Shown here: piece after piece, positions 23,401 to 36,000 of the stretch | Layout of the letters: each line of letters opens with the position of its first letter | How positions within the stretch are numbered: the stretch's first letter is position 1 | Origin: Boletus sp. NGJ | Taxonomy: Eukaryota > Basidiomycota > Agaricomycetes > Boletales > Boletaceae | Assembly: GCA_019096195.1 (NCBI GenBank) | Contig: JAGTXK010000050.1 | Coordinates: forward strand, 310,001-374,000 | DNA length: 64,000 nucleotides | Reading direction: 5' to 3' | Position numbers and translations under genes: made by a program | Notes under the pieces: model-generated | The model's input: the letters and a program-made list of their open reading frames with translations, nothing else | Told to the model about the DNA's origin: nothing | Databases searched by the model: none

Positions 23401-25647
23401 CATCTCTTCCTGGCCAAACCAGTCCTCCACCTACCTGACTTCTCCACTCCCTTCACCATCGCCACTGATGCCTCAAAATATGCCACAGGTGCCATCCTTC
23501 TACAGACTGACACCAACAGCGATTGGCACCCCTGCTCCTACCTCTCGCAATCCTTCTCCCCCTCCAAGAGGAACTACGACATCTATGAACACGAACTCCT
23601 CGCCATCATCCATGCATTGAAGTTGTGGCGCCATTACCTCTATGGCTCCCCCTTCCTGGTTCAGGTTTTCACTGATCACAAAAATCTGTTATACTTTAAA
23701 TCACCTCAGAACCTCAATTGTCGGCAAGCCCGCTGGCTCCTTGACCTCGCTGACTTTGACCTTAAAATCATCCACGTCCCTGGTCACCTCCTCACTGGTC
23801 CAGATGCTCTTTCCCGTCGCCCTGACCTTATCCCAGCGGCCAATGCCAACAACGAGGGTGTCACCCTCCTTCCCCCTTCCATGTTTGTCAATTTAATTGA
23901 CACCTCCTTGGCCTCCCTCATCCAGCAGTCCTCCCTGTCCGACCCCCTCGTCCTCCAACACCTCCAGGCAACTGACACCTCCATGCCCGCTTTCCTCCGC
24001 GCCTGCCTCTCCGATTGGTTGTACACAGACGGTCTCCTATCCTATCGTGGCTGCATGTATGTTCCGCCAGACGACTCCCTCCGACATTCAGTTCTCCAGT
24101 GCTGTCACGATCATGAATCAGCCAGCCATCCTGGCTACCAGAAGACCCGACAGCTTGTGTCCACCGACTTCTGGTGGCCCGGTCTCACCTCTTACGTTCA
24201 CGCTTACGTATCGGGCTGCCCCATGTGCCAACAGAATAAGGCAAACACCCACCCCATGGTACCCCCCTTAACCCCGATCCGCTTCTCCACCTCCCTCCCC
24301 TTCCGCCAGATCTCTTGTGATCTCATCACCGACCTCCCTTCATCTTCCGGTTTTGACTCCCTGTTGGTCGTGGTCGACCACAGGCTTACGAAGGGGGTAA
24401 TCCTCTATCCTATGAAGAAATCTGTGACTGCGGAAGGAATTGTGACCCTCTTTTTCCACAAAGTATACCTTCACTTTGGTCTTTACGACAAAATCATCTC
24501 CGATCGAGGACCCCAGTTCGCCTCGACCTTTGCCAAAGAACTCAGAAAGCTCCTGAAGTATGACCTTTCCCTCTCTACCACCTATCACCCCTAATCCGAT
24601 GGGGAGATGGAACGAGTCAATCAGGAGATCAAAACCTACCTCCGGATCTTCTGCAGCAGTGAATCCACTATCTGGGCCAAGAAAATCTCTCACGCTGAAT
24701 TCATCCACAACCGCTGACCCCACTCTGTCACTGGTCAATCTCCATTCTTCCTTCTCATGGGATACGAACCCTGTGCCCTTCTGTTGGTTGTCCCCAACTC
24801 CACAATCCCTGCTCTGGAGGAACGTATCCAGAAACTCTCTGCTGCAAGAGACGAAGCCTTAGCAGCCCACAAACTCGCACAACAAGTCATGGCCTCTCGC
24901 ACTTGTCGTCACTTCACCCCGTTCAAAAAAGGCGATCGGGTTTGGCTAGAAGCCAGAAACCTGAAACGCTCTATCACAGACCCAAAGTTCACACCGAAGC
25001 AAGAAGGCCCCTTTACCATCACAGATGTCCTGTCCCCAATCGTCTATAAACTCTGCCTCCCAACCACGTGGAAGATCCACCCAGTCTTCCATGCTTCGCT
25101 TCTCACCCCGTGTCACGAAAACACCACGTATGGCAAACACTTTGTCAAACCACTGATTGACCTGATAGCCGGTGAAGAAGAATATGAAATTGATAAGATC
25201 CTACGACATTGTGGCTCCCCGTCTCGCCGCTCCTTCCTGATCCAATGGAAGGGATACTCCGCAGAAGAAGACTCCTGGATCCCCGAGCGGGATCTGAAAC
25301 ATGCCAAGTCTGCTCTGCTCAACTATAAGAAACATCACCCCAAGACGTTCCCTTCCATTGCCTCTTTCACCCTCACACCATGACCATTCCCCTCATTGTC
25401 AACACCACAACCTCCCCCAATGCCACCATATCTCCCATCTCATATATTATTTCTACGATACCTGATAGCAGTACTATCTCTCCTACTCTCTCCTCTCCTT
25501 CGTCACTCTCACATTTTGACTCCCCTCTTGAGGACGACTCTCACCCTAATTCTCCTTTGTCACCTTCTCCCTGCGGCGAACCTCGCCTTCCATGTCTGCC
25601 AATGCCAGTCTCATTAGCATCTACCCCCACACCGATCATGTCGGTAG

Positions 25648-26244
25648 ATGTCCCCATCTACACCACATCGTCTCCGCAACGACTTCCCAGATCTAGCTGA
25701 GGTTACCCATGAGATGGGGAACCTCGAAGACCCATGCATGGCATTAGGGCTTGGGGCCCACCTAGATTACACCTCCCCTCTATACTCCCTCTACAAGGCG
25801 TATCTGCAAGCGGCCAACCTAGAGTCCATTGCCAACTGTACTACCGCCAACGCCCACCTGTCTCTAACCCAACTTCACCTTTGGGGCATCTCCAGCGAAT
25901 TGAAAGCAGTGCTCCTTAATGCCCTTCACCAACTAGGGGCTGTAGAACTCCTTAATGACCTTGACAGGTACATGAGAGACCTAGCCAACCATCCCTCACT
26001 GGTAACACTCCCTGCGCCCTCCATGCCATCTGCCTCGTCATCCCCTCTAGGTGAGGAAAAACTCGCAGTTGTCTGCCACAAAGAGGCTTACTGGACAGGT
26101 CGTGATGGAGTGGTTCCATTGGGACCCTCTCACCCTTGTTACTTGGAAGCCTGCTACCAATGTCATCGTCTTGGTCACTTACACGTTTGCTGCCCCGTCT
26201 ATCAATGCCCCCAATGTCTTTGTTGGGAACCCGGTCATATGTAA
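25648..26244 (+). other. Extra 3' open frame of Gypsy 1 with a CCHC-like motif
   Basis: A 198-codon frame lies between the chromodomain and the 3' LTR, where an env gene would be in retroviruses. It shows no signal peptide or membrane segment. The N-terminal half is helical (SPLYSLYKAYLQAANLES). The C-terminus carries CYQCHRLGHLHVCC followed by CPQCLCWEPGH, a zinc-knuckle-like pair. A second nucleic-acid-binding frame after the integrase has counterparts in some mushroom Gypsy elements as I recall them. Its role is unknown, and it belongs to the same broken element. Confidence 0.6.
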
Positions 26245-26579
26245 AGCCTGCTGTCCACTACGCCGTCGTCTAAACCCACAGACCCCATCCACCTCATTGT
26301 TGTCATCTGGTCATACATCCTCCTCACCCCACTCAATCCGTCATGTACCGCCTCCTCCTCCTACTCGCGGCAATCACCTCGCACGCCGTTGCTCCTCCCT
26401 CCACCGTCTTACCGTGGAGGTTACTCGTCTGAACCGCACCCCAGTGGTGCCAGACCTTTATGACGACCCAGACATTTTTGACAGCACCGCCATGAGCAAC
26501 ATGACCAGATCCCCTTGTGGGTCTTACCACAGTCTGGACTAGATCGCTCAGTGGCACTTCGCATGTAATCGGGGGGTAA

Positions 26580-27000
26580 TGTTATGATTCATTCCTTTCT
26601 TTCCTTTCATCAGTTGTCCTCACTCTCATCTCGTCCTTCTGACTTCCCCTGGGCCATTCACTACAGTGGGACCCCATGTAGTCGAAGCTCGTTTCTCTTA
26701 TGATTGTACTTCTATGCTGACATCATATGGAAGATCCCTTCTTATTCCCACTCCATAGGATCTCTCTGATGCTGCGGCTTACTCATCCTTTTCCCACAAT
26801 TACTTTGTATATATAAACCTCGCACTCATAGTTGATTCTCCAATTTACACCTACTTGGTGAACTTCCATCATTGTTCCTCCGGACCTCTATAAGTCGTCG
26901 TTCTACTTCGAGTGAACACTTCTTCTACATCTCAACTTCACTCTTTGTGAGTGAACTCTCAATCACGACAAGGAAGACCCTTTGTCGCTGAACCCTCAAC
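26580..27000 (+). repeat. Gypsy 1 3' LTR, left piece
   Basis: 421 bp matching the first part of the 5' LTR, preceded by a purine tract (ggggggtaa). It is cut at 27000 by Gypsy 2; the remainder is at 34151-34309. The last five bases TCAAC are the target duplicated by Gypsy 2. Confidence 0.92.
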
Positions 27001-27358
27001 TGAAATGACCTAGACATTTTCTTTTCATTTATTGTAGTTAGCTAACACTTATCGCTCCCACGAACGATTACATAGTTATCCCGCGTCTAGGCCCTACGCC
27101 TAGACCATACATCATACATTAGTCAGACTACGTCACAACCCAATACCCTTAGAATAGTCTAGACCCCACTACGTCACTCTACGTCATAGAGAACATTCTA
27201 GTAGTTTCCACGACCGGCCCTAAGTTGGTCCATGTGTTCCTCTCTATGTATATAAAGTAAGCGTACTAACACCTGTATTCTCTAATCTTGGAATTCCTTT
27301 TCTCTCCTGTGGATAGCGCACTTGCGCCCCTAAGGATATTAAGGTTTTTCTCCTTTCA
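27001..27358 (+). repeat. Gypsy 2 5' LTR
   Basis: 358 bp, TGAAATGACC to CTCCTTTCA, with a TATA-like tatataaag near 27247-27257. It pairs with 33793-34150. Confidence 0.93.
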
Positions 27359-30300
27359 AATTCCAAGATTACTACCTTGTCCCCGGGCTCTTCGCCTCTG
27401 GACATTTTCTCCCATCCACACCGCTTTTTGCCTAGTCAAGCAAACTTTTTGCTCGCTAGTACTGCTCTCGCTTTCGACTCCAACACTCCCCGCATTTAGC
27501 TCCAGAGGAAACACGACTCTCCGTTAGCGCCATGCATAATTCCTGCTTATTACAGAGGTTGCAAGCACGGAGTTCTGTCGCAACTGCAAGCGAAGATAAG
27601 GAGCTAGGAGTCACTCTTCCCATCCCTCCATCCACTTTCCGAGCGCGTGGGCTCCTCGCTGCCACTCACCCCATACCAGACCCCAGGTTTAGGGGAACCT
27701 GCTGGTGCACGTGAAGCACCCGAGTAGAGCACTCGTCGAAGCACTCGTCTATACACTCGTCCGGCGTACCAAATAAGGATAACGTTGCTATCGGGCATAG
27801 TGCACTAGCCCCACTTCTCTGGTGGTTGTCAACCAGAGCATACGTTGGTCCTACGATAGTGTACCCAGGTTCACGTGATCACCCGCAACATCATGTAGCT
27901 ATGATAAGGGGGTTTATCTCGCCTTCCTCCCATGTAGCACCTTCCTGTAGTAGGGAAGTTATCCTCCAGTTCCCTCTTTCGACTCTCCCACTTCGCGACG
28001 GTGTGCGGTCTTTCCCACCGTCTTCTTTTTAAAGCTGCCTTCGGATACTCCCCGCCCCTACAATGTTTTCCGCCGATGATACGTCTGGGCGCACCCAAAT
28101 TACTGCTTCGTCGTTCACACCACTCTCACAACTTACTCCACGCACACTCACCGTCTCCACACCATCACTCGTCTTGCAGAGCTCGCCGGACTTAGACGAG
28201 ATGACCACCATCCCCAACCCGTACTCACGCCCCACCTCCGCGGCCCCCACACCGGGCAGCTTCAGGGACCTGGCCAACTGGGCAGCCGCCCAGGGCCTTC
28301 CAACCCTCCAGCTCGCCCAGCCGGCCCCACAACTCCCCGTCGCAACACACCTACAGCAGGAAGTCACCCAGTACAACCTCCACCAGTCAGTACTCCGATA
28401 CAACATCTGGTGCCAGGCGTTCACGGCAGATCCAGAAGTGGCTGGACCCCTGCCCCCAATCGAAATTCTGTGCATGGACCCTCCCAGTCAAGACCCCATG
28501 ATGGTATCCCCGTGATAAATCATCCGGGTCAACATACCGTCACCCACGAGAACACCCCGGGTCCATCCTCTTTACCCATCGCAGGCCCCTCCTCCCTCCC
28601 ACCTGCTGCCATCCCTGCCATTGCCCCACTCCCACTCGAATTCACCTGGGCTCCCAAGGCCCACAGTGTATGGTTTTCCCCCTATGTCCCTGAAACTAGG
28701 GAAGAGCCTCGCCGCTAAGCCCGAGCACTATGATGGGAATAAAGAAAAATTTGTGCAATGGTGGCGCACGATGACTTTGTATCTCAGTGGCTTTGAAACC
28801 ACTCCCACCGACCGCCAAAAGATTTTAATTACCCTTTCATACATGCGCGGCGACAATGCAGCTGGTCACTTCTCCGACTTACTCACCGAAGGCGATGCTT
28901 ATGCCACGGTGAGCTTTGAATTCTTCACAGATAAGTTGAAGAAGACTTTCCAACCCGCCGGCCTCGTCAGGATAGCCAAACAGAAACTCTTTTCCCTCTG
29001 GCAGGGGAAGGAGACTGTTGAGGATTACTTTACTCAGTTATACCAGCTGGACATAGAGGCAAAATTCGACGTGCGAATCAATGGTTGAACAATCGTGAAT
29101 CAAATCCGCCACCAGGCACGGAACGACTTGGTGGAGTATGTCGAAAGGTACAAGCCTGACCTTATCGACAGTACAGATGTTCGCGAATGGGAGACCACCC
29201 TCATACAGGCAGAGGAAGTACTCGGCACTATCGCAGAACGCAAGAAAGCTTCCTCCGTCTACGCAACGGGGCCCACATACAACCCGCGCTTCGTCCCCCG
29301 CCCACACTGCAATCCTCCCGCCACACTGCCCCCCTCAACGCCCGCAGCACGTCCGCACCCTCAGCAGACCAGGACGTTCCCCAGACAAGGCGCCCCTATG
29401 GAGCTCGACAAGGCATGCGCAGCTGGGCTGTGCAGGAAATGTAGAAAACCATGGCCATGTGCTGACCACCCCCCACGCCCTCGCCCAGAGATGAGAAGCA
29501 TCACGGTAAACGGACAGGAGGTATCCCCGGAGATGTTTGCTACCATACGAGCAATGATGGACTTGGCAGAAGCTCCCAAAGAGGAGCCTGTAGTATACAC
29601 ACCAGATGTACAGGAGAATTTGGGTTTTCAATCTGTACAGTAGACACCAGTCACCCTACTGTACCAACTAAGTCATTGTCAAAGAATCGATTTGCTGCTC
29701 TAGACATTGACGAGACTGAAATGGAAAACCAAGTGAATCTCCCTGGCACACCGCCAATAAAAAATATAACCATCATGCCGCGAAAGGTAAAGTTCGCACC
29801 GTCAGTAAAACAAGATGACGGACTGAACGACACTGACACCATCCCCCGTAAGCATCCAAAGGAAACACGAAAGGAAGAGACGTCCTCTCGTTCTTGGTTG
29901 AATATGTTGGACCCCTGGTCCATATGTTGGATGAAGGCTCAGGTGGAAAACACGGACGTAGAACGAAGTATTCACCACCTCAAATCCTTCGTCCATGACA
30001 CAAGAACGATCGAAGTGTCTCGGAACCTCATGCAGGACCTCTGAAAACTCTCGAACGAGGAAGCATACTGGGTCCTCCATGACCTGCAGCGCGCACCCAA
30101 GTTCCGAAAGGCATCCCCTCGAGCAACAAAGAGAAACTTGTTAGAAATCCCCATCAAGGTGACCCTTGCAAATTGACAGACAGCCAAAGTCAAAGCATTA
30201 ATCGACTCTGGCTGCATGGGATCTTCTATACACGAAGACTTCATAGCTAAAAAGGGGGTACCCACTCACTCCCTCCCCCGTCCCCTCACCATATACAATG

Positions 30301-33300
30301 CCGATGGCACACCAAATGCCGGAGGCAAAGTAGAGAAGTTCGTGATACTTGAACTCCAGATACACGACCACAAGGAACAACTGGCCCTCGCAGTGACAAA
30401 CCTCGGGCCGAACACGATATTCCTCAGTCATGACTGGCTGAAGACTCATAACCCAGCCATCAATTGGAAAACGGGTAGGATCTCCTTTCGCTGCAAGGGA
30501 GACCACGTCACAAACAACGTGGACGAGGAGGAGGATGAAACGGACGTAGACTACATGCCCTCACAGGGCGATCGCTTATTCAAGCTCGATGTAGTAGAAT
30601 ACATGAGGAATCGAAACGTCGCAACAGAAGTAGCGATTAAGGACTACGTTCAAAAAAGGAAGAAAACCTTTGAGGAAGCCACCCCAAAATACGTCCATGA
30701 GTTCAAGGACGTCTTCGACAAGGAGAGCTTCGATGCCCTACCCCCAAGACGCCCTTGGGATCATGCCATCGAGCTCCTCCCGGGAAACCACAAAGTAGAC
30801 TGTAAGGTCTACCCACTAAACCCCAGTGAACAGAAAGAGCTTGATGCCTTCCTTGAAGAAAACTTAAAGTCCGGGAGAATACAGCCCTCCAAATCCCCCT
30901 TCGCCTCGGCGTTCTTCTTCATTAAAAAGAAAGATGGACATCTCCGCCCCATGCAAGACTACCGCAAGCTGAACGCGGTAACAAAACGAAATCACTACCT
31001 GCTCCCCCTCATCAATGAACTGGTTGACAAGCTCAAATCGGCCAAGTATTACACTAAATTCGATGTAAGATGGGGATACAACAATGTACGGATGGCCGAT
31101 GGGGATGAATGGAAGGCAGCCTTCTGAACCAACCGCGGTCTATTCGAGCCGCTCGTGATGTTCTTCGGACTCACCAACTCTCCAGCGACATTCCAAACCA
31201 TGATGAACATGTTGTTTAAGAATTTGGTAGACTGAGGCGTAGTGGTCATCTACATAGACGATATCATGATATTCACGCAGACGCTTGAAGAACACCGGAA
31301 GGTAGTGTGAGAAGTACTACAAATCCTGAGAGACGCCCACCTCTACCTACGTCATGACAAGTGCGACTTCGAGGTTCAAGAAACCGAATTCCTCGGACTC
31401 ATTGTCACACAAGACAAGGTGAGGATGGACGATAAGAAAGTGGAAGCCATCAGAAGCTGGCCAGTCCCCACCTCAAAAAAGACGCTAAGAGGATTCCTAG
31501 GATTCCTCAACTTCTACCAACGATTCGTAAAGAATTTCGCCATGATCGCGTGCCCCCTAAACGCGCTCACGTCGGTAAAGAAAGACTTTGAGTGGACGAC
31601 GGCTTGCCAAGAAGCCTTCCAAACCCTCAAAAACACCATCTCCTCCGCCCCTGCGCTGGCCATGCCAACTGACAATGACCCCTACCACATTGAAACCGAT
31701 GGTTCCGGCATTGGCATTGGCGTGATCCTCTCCCAGCGACATGACAGTGTATGGCACCCTGTCACCTTGATTTCCCGTTCCCTCAACGACGCTGAGCGGA
31801 ACTACCATGCAGCCAACCTAGAAATGCTCGCCATCATGTTTGCACTCAACGAATGGCACCAGTACCTCCTCGAAGCCGCTCACCCAATCAAGATTTGAAT
31901 GGATCACAAGAACCTCGAGTTCTTCCATAAACCCCAAGATCTCATGTGCCGCCAGGCCCGTTGGCAACAAGTACTACAGGAATACCACGTAGTTATCAGC
32001 CACCGACCTGGCAAAACAAACCCAACCGACCCTCTGTCCCAGAGGCCAGACTTTGAAAAGGGGGTGACATCCAATAACACCGCACAGATACTACTTCCGA
32101 TACCCTTTTTTCACCTCCCCCCTCGCCAACCTCCACCACGGTCTCCCTCAAAGCCGCCACACCCGTGAGCACGCTCACAAGGATCACCAAAATGCAGTAT
32201 AAACTCGAGCAGTTCGCTAAGGACGGCCTAGAAAAAGAGGGCTCACACTGGACTCGCAAGGAAGGACTTGTCTATTGGAAGTCGCTCGTATACGTGCCAA
32301 ACAACACGAAACTCCGAGAAGACATCCTGATCGCAAATCATGATCATCTGATCACCGGCCACCCCGGTATCTGACGAACGTGTGACTTAATCATGAGCGA
32401 ATATTACTGGCCGTCCCTACGTAGAGATATAGAGTCGTACATAAAAGGTTGTGATGTTTGCCAAAAGGTTAAAGCTAAAACCTCGGCAATCAACACTCCA
32501 CTCCATCCAAATGAAATCCCATCGTCCCCATGGGAAATCATTTCCATAGACCTGATCAGCCCCCTCCCCCAATCCGATGGCAAGAATGCCATCTTGGTCG
32601 TCGTTGACTGGTTCTCCAAAATGATCCACCTTACGCCCGTAATGGACAGCATTACATCACAAGGAGTCGTGACAATTTTCCACGATCAAATATTCAAACT
32701 CCACGGTGTCCCGCAAAAGGTGATCTCAGATAGGGGAACCCAATTCGTGTCGTCTTTCATGCGCGACCTCTACTCCCTCCTCGACATCAAGGCCAACCCG
32801 TCTACGGCTTACCACCCACAAACCGACGGTCAGACGGAACGCATCAATTGAGAAGTGGAGAAGTATCTGCGCATATACGTCAATCATCGCCAAACCGACT
32901 GGGCAGAATGGCTACCACTAGCCGAGTTCGTCCACAACTCCCAAACCACCAGCACCACCGGCGTCTTGCCCTTCCTACTCAACTATGGGCAGCAGCCACT
33001 CTTACCCCACAAATGAGTAGAAGTGCGAAACGAGTCCGCCGCCTCATTCGCCGAAACAATGAAATCCCACCACAAATCGGCAAAGGATGCACTGGAAAAA
33101 GCAGCACAGGCAATGAAAACCTCACACGACAAGCATGCCTCACCCGCTGTCAAATACACTGTTGGCCAACAGGTCCTACTTGAAGGAACGCACATCCAAA
33201 CTGACCGGCCAACAAAGAAGTTCGATGACAAGCGACACAGACCATTCCGGGTGAAGCAAAAGGTAGGCGAGGCCTCTTACGAGCTCGACCTCCCAAAAAC

Positions 33301-33792
33301 GTGGAAGGGAATTCACCCCATCTTCCACAAGTCGCTCCTCACACCCTACCACCCTGGCACCTCCCCCTCTCAGATGAAACCGAAACCCCCACCACCGGTT
33401 GTCATCCAACAACAAGAAGAGTACAAAGTCGAACACGTAGCCGACTCATGTAAGCGACAAGGGAAGACGGAGTACCTAGTACAGTGGAAGGGATACCCCT
33501 GAGAAGAACGCATGTGGGAGCCCAAAAAGAATGTCTCAAATGCCCCACAGGCAATCGAGAAGTTTTTCCGCGAAAACCCCACTGCCATTTGTACCCTCGC
33601 GGATGGTGAATGCGATTGCCCAATGTGTGCCTTCCCTGGCACGCCCCTATTCAACGACCCTTCCTTCCGCTCATACGCCGCATCACTCAACCACCTCCCC
33701 GACTACCTCTTCGAGATCCCCGACCCTCTCAACAACCCTCGGCTCACTGGCATCATTGTCGACCGGGAGTTCGATGCTTAAAAAGGGGGTGA

Positions 33793-34150
33793 TGAAACGA
33801 CCTAGACATTTTCTTTTCATTTATTGTAGTTAGCTAACACTTATCGCTCCCACGAACGATTACATAGTTATCCCGTGTCTAGGCCCTACACCTAGACCAT
33901 ACGTTATACATTAGTCAGACTATGTCACAACCCAATACCCTTAGAACAGTCTAGACCCCACTACGTCACTCTACATCATAGAGAACATTCTAGTAGTTTC
34001 CACGACCGGCCCTAAGTTGGTCCATGCATTCCTCTCTACGTATATAAAGTAAGCGTACTAACACCTGTATTCTTTAATCTTGGAATTCCTTTTCTCTTCT
34101 GTGGATAGCGCACTTGTGCCCCTAAGGATATTAAGGTTTTTCTCCTTTCA
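33793..34150 (+). repeat. Gypsy 2 3' LTR
   Basis: 358 bp of the same length and ends as the 5' LTR, followed by the TCAAC target duplication (34151-34155) and then the rest of the Gypsy 1 LTR. Confidence 0.93.
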
Positions 34151-34309
34151 TCAACCCTACAACGAGGAAGACCCTCTGTCATTGAACCCTTGACCCTACC
34201 TAGGGACCCTTCATCTTGTAGCTCCTTGGGCTACCTCCTTGATCTCTGTAGCTCGTTGCTACTTGACCATCCAAGTTAACGCCTGTCCCTATCCGGGGTA
34301 GTTGTAACA
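34151..34309 (+). repeat. Gypsy 1 3' LTR, right piece
   Basis: The remaining part of the Gypsy 1 3' LTR, ending TTGTAACA and followed by the CTCTC target duplication. It restores the LTR to the length of the 5' copy once the TCAAC duplication is discounted. Confidence 0.9.
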
Positions 34310-36000
34310 CTCTCTTTGGCTGCATTTGAGTGTGCAAAGCTAATCTCCTCAGATATACGAAAAAAGTCTTGATGAATACAAAGTGGGAGGTCATTTGCTT
34401 TCTATGCAGTAAGAGCTTGCTGCTCAGGGTGTCTTCTTGGGGGATGGAGGGGGACATAGTGTACTCTTCCCAAGCCATGAACCAACTTTATCTTGCATGA
34501 CCAACAGGGGAAAATGACATTGTGGCCCTTGATGTTAAGAAACTTCTGGATAGCAAGGATGTTGCCCAACTTGAAAATAATGTATGCATGTAAGGGAAAG
34601 ATGGTGGCAGTGGATGCATCATATATAGGTACTCCATAAGCAAGTTCCATGAGTTCATCATCCAGTGGAGATAGGAAAGAGGTGAGATTTTTGGATTGGC
34701 ATGGTCCAGGAACAATTCCAATGCAGATCAAGTATTTGTATTTATGATGTGTGCAGAGATTCAGAGGGATGTTGTAGTTCTGTCAAATGATTGGCATTGT
34801 GGATGGGCCATTTTGTTGTTTGTAGAGTAGGTAACTGTTGATACAGAGTGCAAGGGCAATATCACAGGAATCAGAAAGATATTGGTGGGGCAATTTAACA
34901 CCATCCACCTCAACAGGTTCATTGATGAGTTTATGATAATGGGCCCCATCAAAGACATCTGTGATTGTATCAGGAACAGATTTAAAGCTGCTCTGATAGG
35001 CCATAAGCTGAATTCTGTCAACACTCTGAAAAAAACCTTGTAGGCAGGGGATGAGTGAAAAGTAGGAAAATTGGCAGCAAGGTTTGCCATTGGCTTTGTA
35101 ATGTGCTTCACTGCAGTAGGGACAGAGGGGGAGAGAGGCAAACTGTAATGTGTAGAGAACACACAAATTGATACAACAATCATACTTGACTGCTGCAATC
35201 CCAACAAGTGCTGTCATCTAGTGCATAATCATGTATTCTGAGTCCAGGCTCATCTTGTGTCAGAAGACATATCTTATCTGGTGGAATGCAGACTCTGTAA
35301 TCTTGCTTCTGACAAGCAGATTGAATGCTTGAATGTTGTTGCAGTTACAATCAGACAAAATCCTATTGTCTACATGCATGATGAACAATATTGCATCATG
35401 TCAACAACATAGCAATATACATATGCATGTTGAACATCAAATCCTCCTCCACCTGTAGCATAAGATCTTGTAGTTCTGAATCAAAAATTTGCTCATCATA
35501 CACATCTCCTTCTGACTCATCATCTGCTACCCAATTCCAGTCATTCTGGTCAAAATCTTGTTCATTGAACTGTGCAGTATACATAGGATTGTCACTTCTG
35601 TCACTTAGGCTGGATGAGCCACTGGATGAGGTAGCACCATTGTGAGATAAATGGAAATGCAGTGCTGTAAATTATTGCACTCTGTTGGTGTCTTTCCCTG
35701 ACTTGCATCTGCATAAAATGGTACAATAATAAGCAACATAAAGACTTGGTGTAGATCAATCTTGCATATCATTGCTGTTTGATTCAGCAGAGTCAACACT
35801 CTGCGAGGCTTGTATGTTCACAAAGAGTTCCTTGTCTGATGCTTTGCAATAATGCCATTGGCACTGTTGAAAGCTGAGATATTTACCACATGTTGGAGTA
35901 CAGTGGCATTTCTTGACATAATCTCACTTTGGTCTAAAGGGCTTTTGAGAATGTTGGTGATGTTGGCACATGGTGACTGTGGCAGTGTAACATGAATGTT

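Larger units (their letters stand above)
27001..34150 (+). mobile_element. Gypsy 2, Ty3/Gypsy chromovirus, broken, nested in Gypsy 1
   Basis: A 7,150-bp element with two 358-bp LTRs (27001-27358, 33793-34150; ends TGAAA...TTTCA) and target duplication TCAAC. Parts in order: leader; Gag (about 28063-29640); protease (KALIDSGCMGSSIHEDF, 30190-30245); reverse transcriptase (FFFIKKKDGHLRPMQDYR, with YIDD, 30890-31300); RNase H (31690-31890); integrase (32330-33000, including ILVVVDWFSKMIHL); and chromodomain (TEYLVQWKGYP, 33420-33510). The polypurine tract aaaagggggtga precedes the 3' LTR. It is broken, with about a dozen breaks. The LTRs differ at about 14 of 358 sites, all transitions. It must be younger than Gypsy 1, which it interrupts. 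Confidence 0.93.
19911..34309 (+). mobile_element. Gypsy 1, Ty3/Gypsy chromovirus, broken, carrying Gypsy 2
   Basis: The 575-bp LTRs begin TGTTATGATT and end GTTGTAACA. Target duplication CTCTC flanks the whole element (19906-19910 and 34310-34314). Parts in order: Gag (20580-21700) with a zinc knuckle CFCCRQPGHITTAC; protease (RALIDSGAEISCID, 21845-21890); reverse transcriptase with YMDD (22670-23060); RNase H (23440-23700); integrase with HHCC zinc finger (24095-24235) and catalytic core (24300-24590); chromodomain (FLIQWKGYSAEEDSW, 25170-25330); and an extra 3' frame. The element is broken, with roughly eight breaks. LTR divergence is about 3%, nearly all transitions, so the insertion is fairly young. 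Gypsy 2 sits in its 3' LTR. Confidence 0.93.
17139..36000 (-). mobile_element. Tnp2 (CACTA/CMC) DNA transposon, split by insertions
   Basis: On the minus strand, coding sequence for a Tnp2-type transposase runs from about 35930 to 18040. It starts with a Cys-rich CHCTPTCGKYLS region, then PLCPYCSEAHYKANGKP, SVPDTITDVFDGAHYHKL, SDSCDIALALCINSY, FPLHAYIIFKLGNILAIQ and GHNVIFPCWSCKIKLV (35220-34480). Beyond the Gypsy insertion it continues RVGSLDFTYSIPWEWFHL and NPWTGEFKGL (19868-19770), then a degraded dimer-like region to about 18040. At 19911-34309 the nested Gypsy pair interrupts it; excluding the insert, the frame reads AAKERITKDTGIYDLPALHR across the site. Several stops and frame changes occur after 19770, so it is dead. 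The outer ends are not located. Confidence 0.8.
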
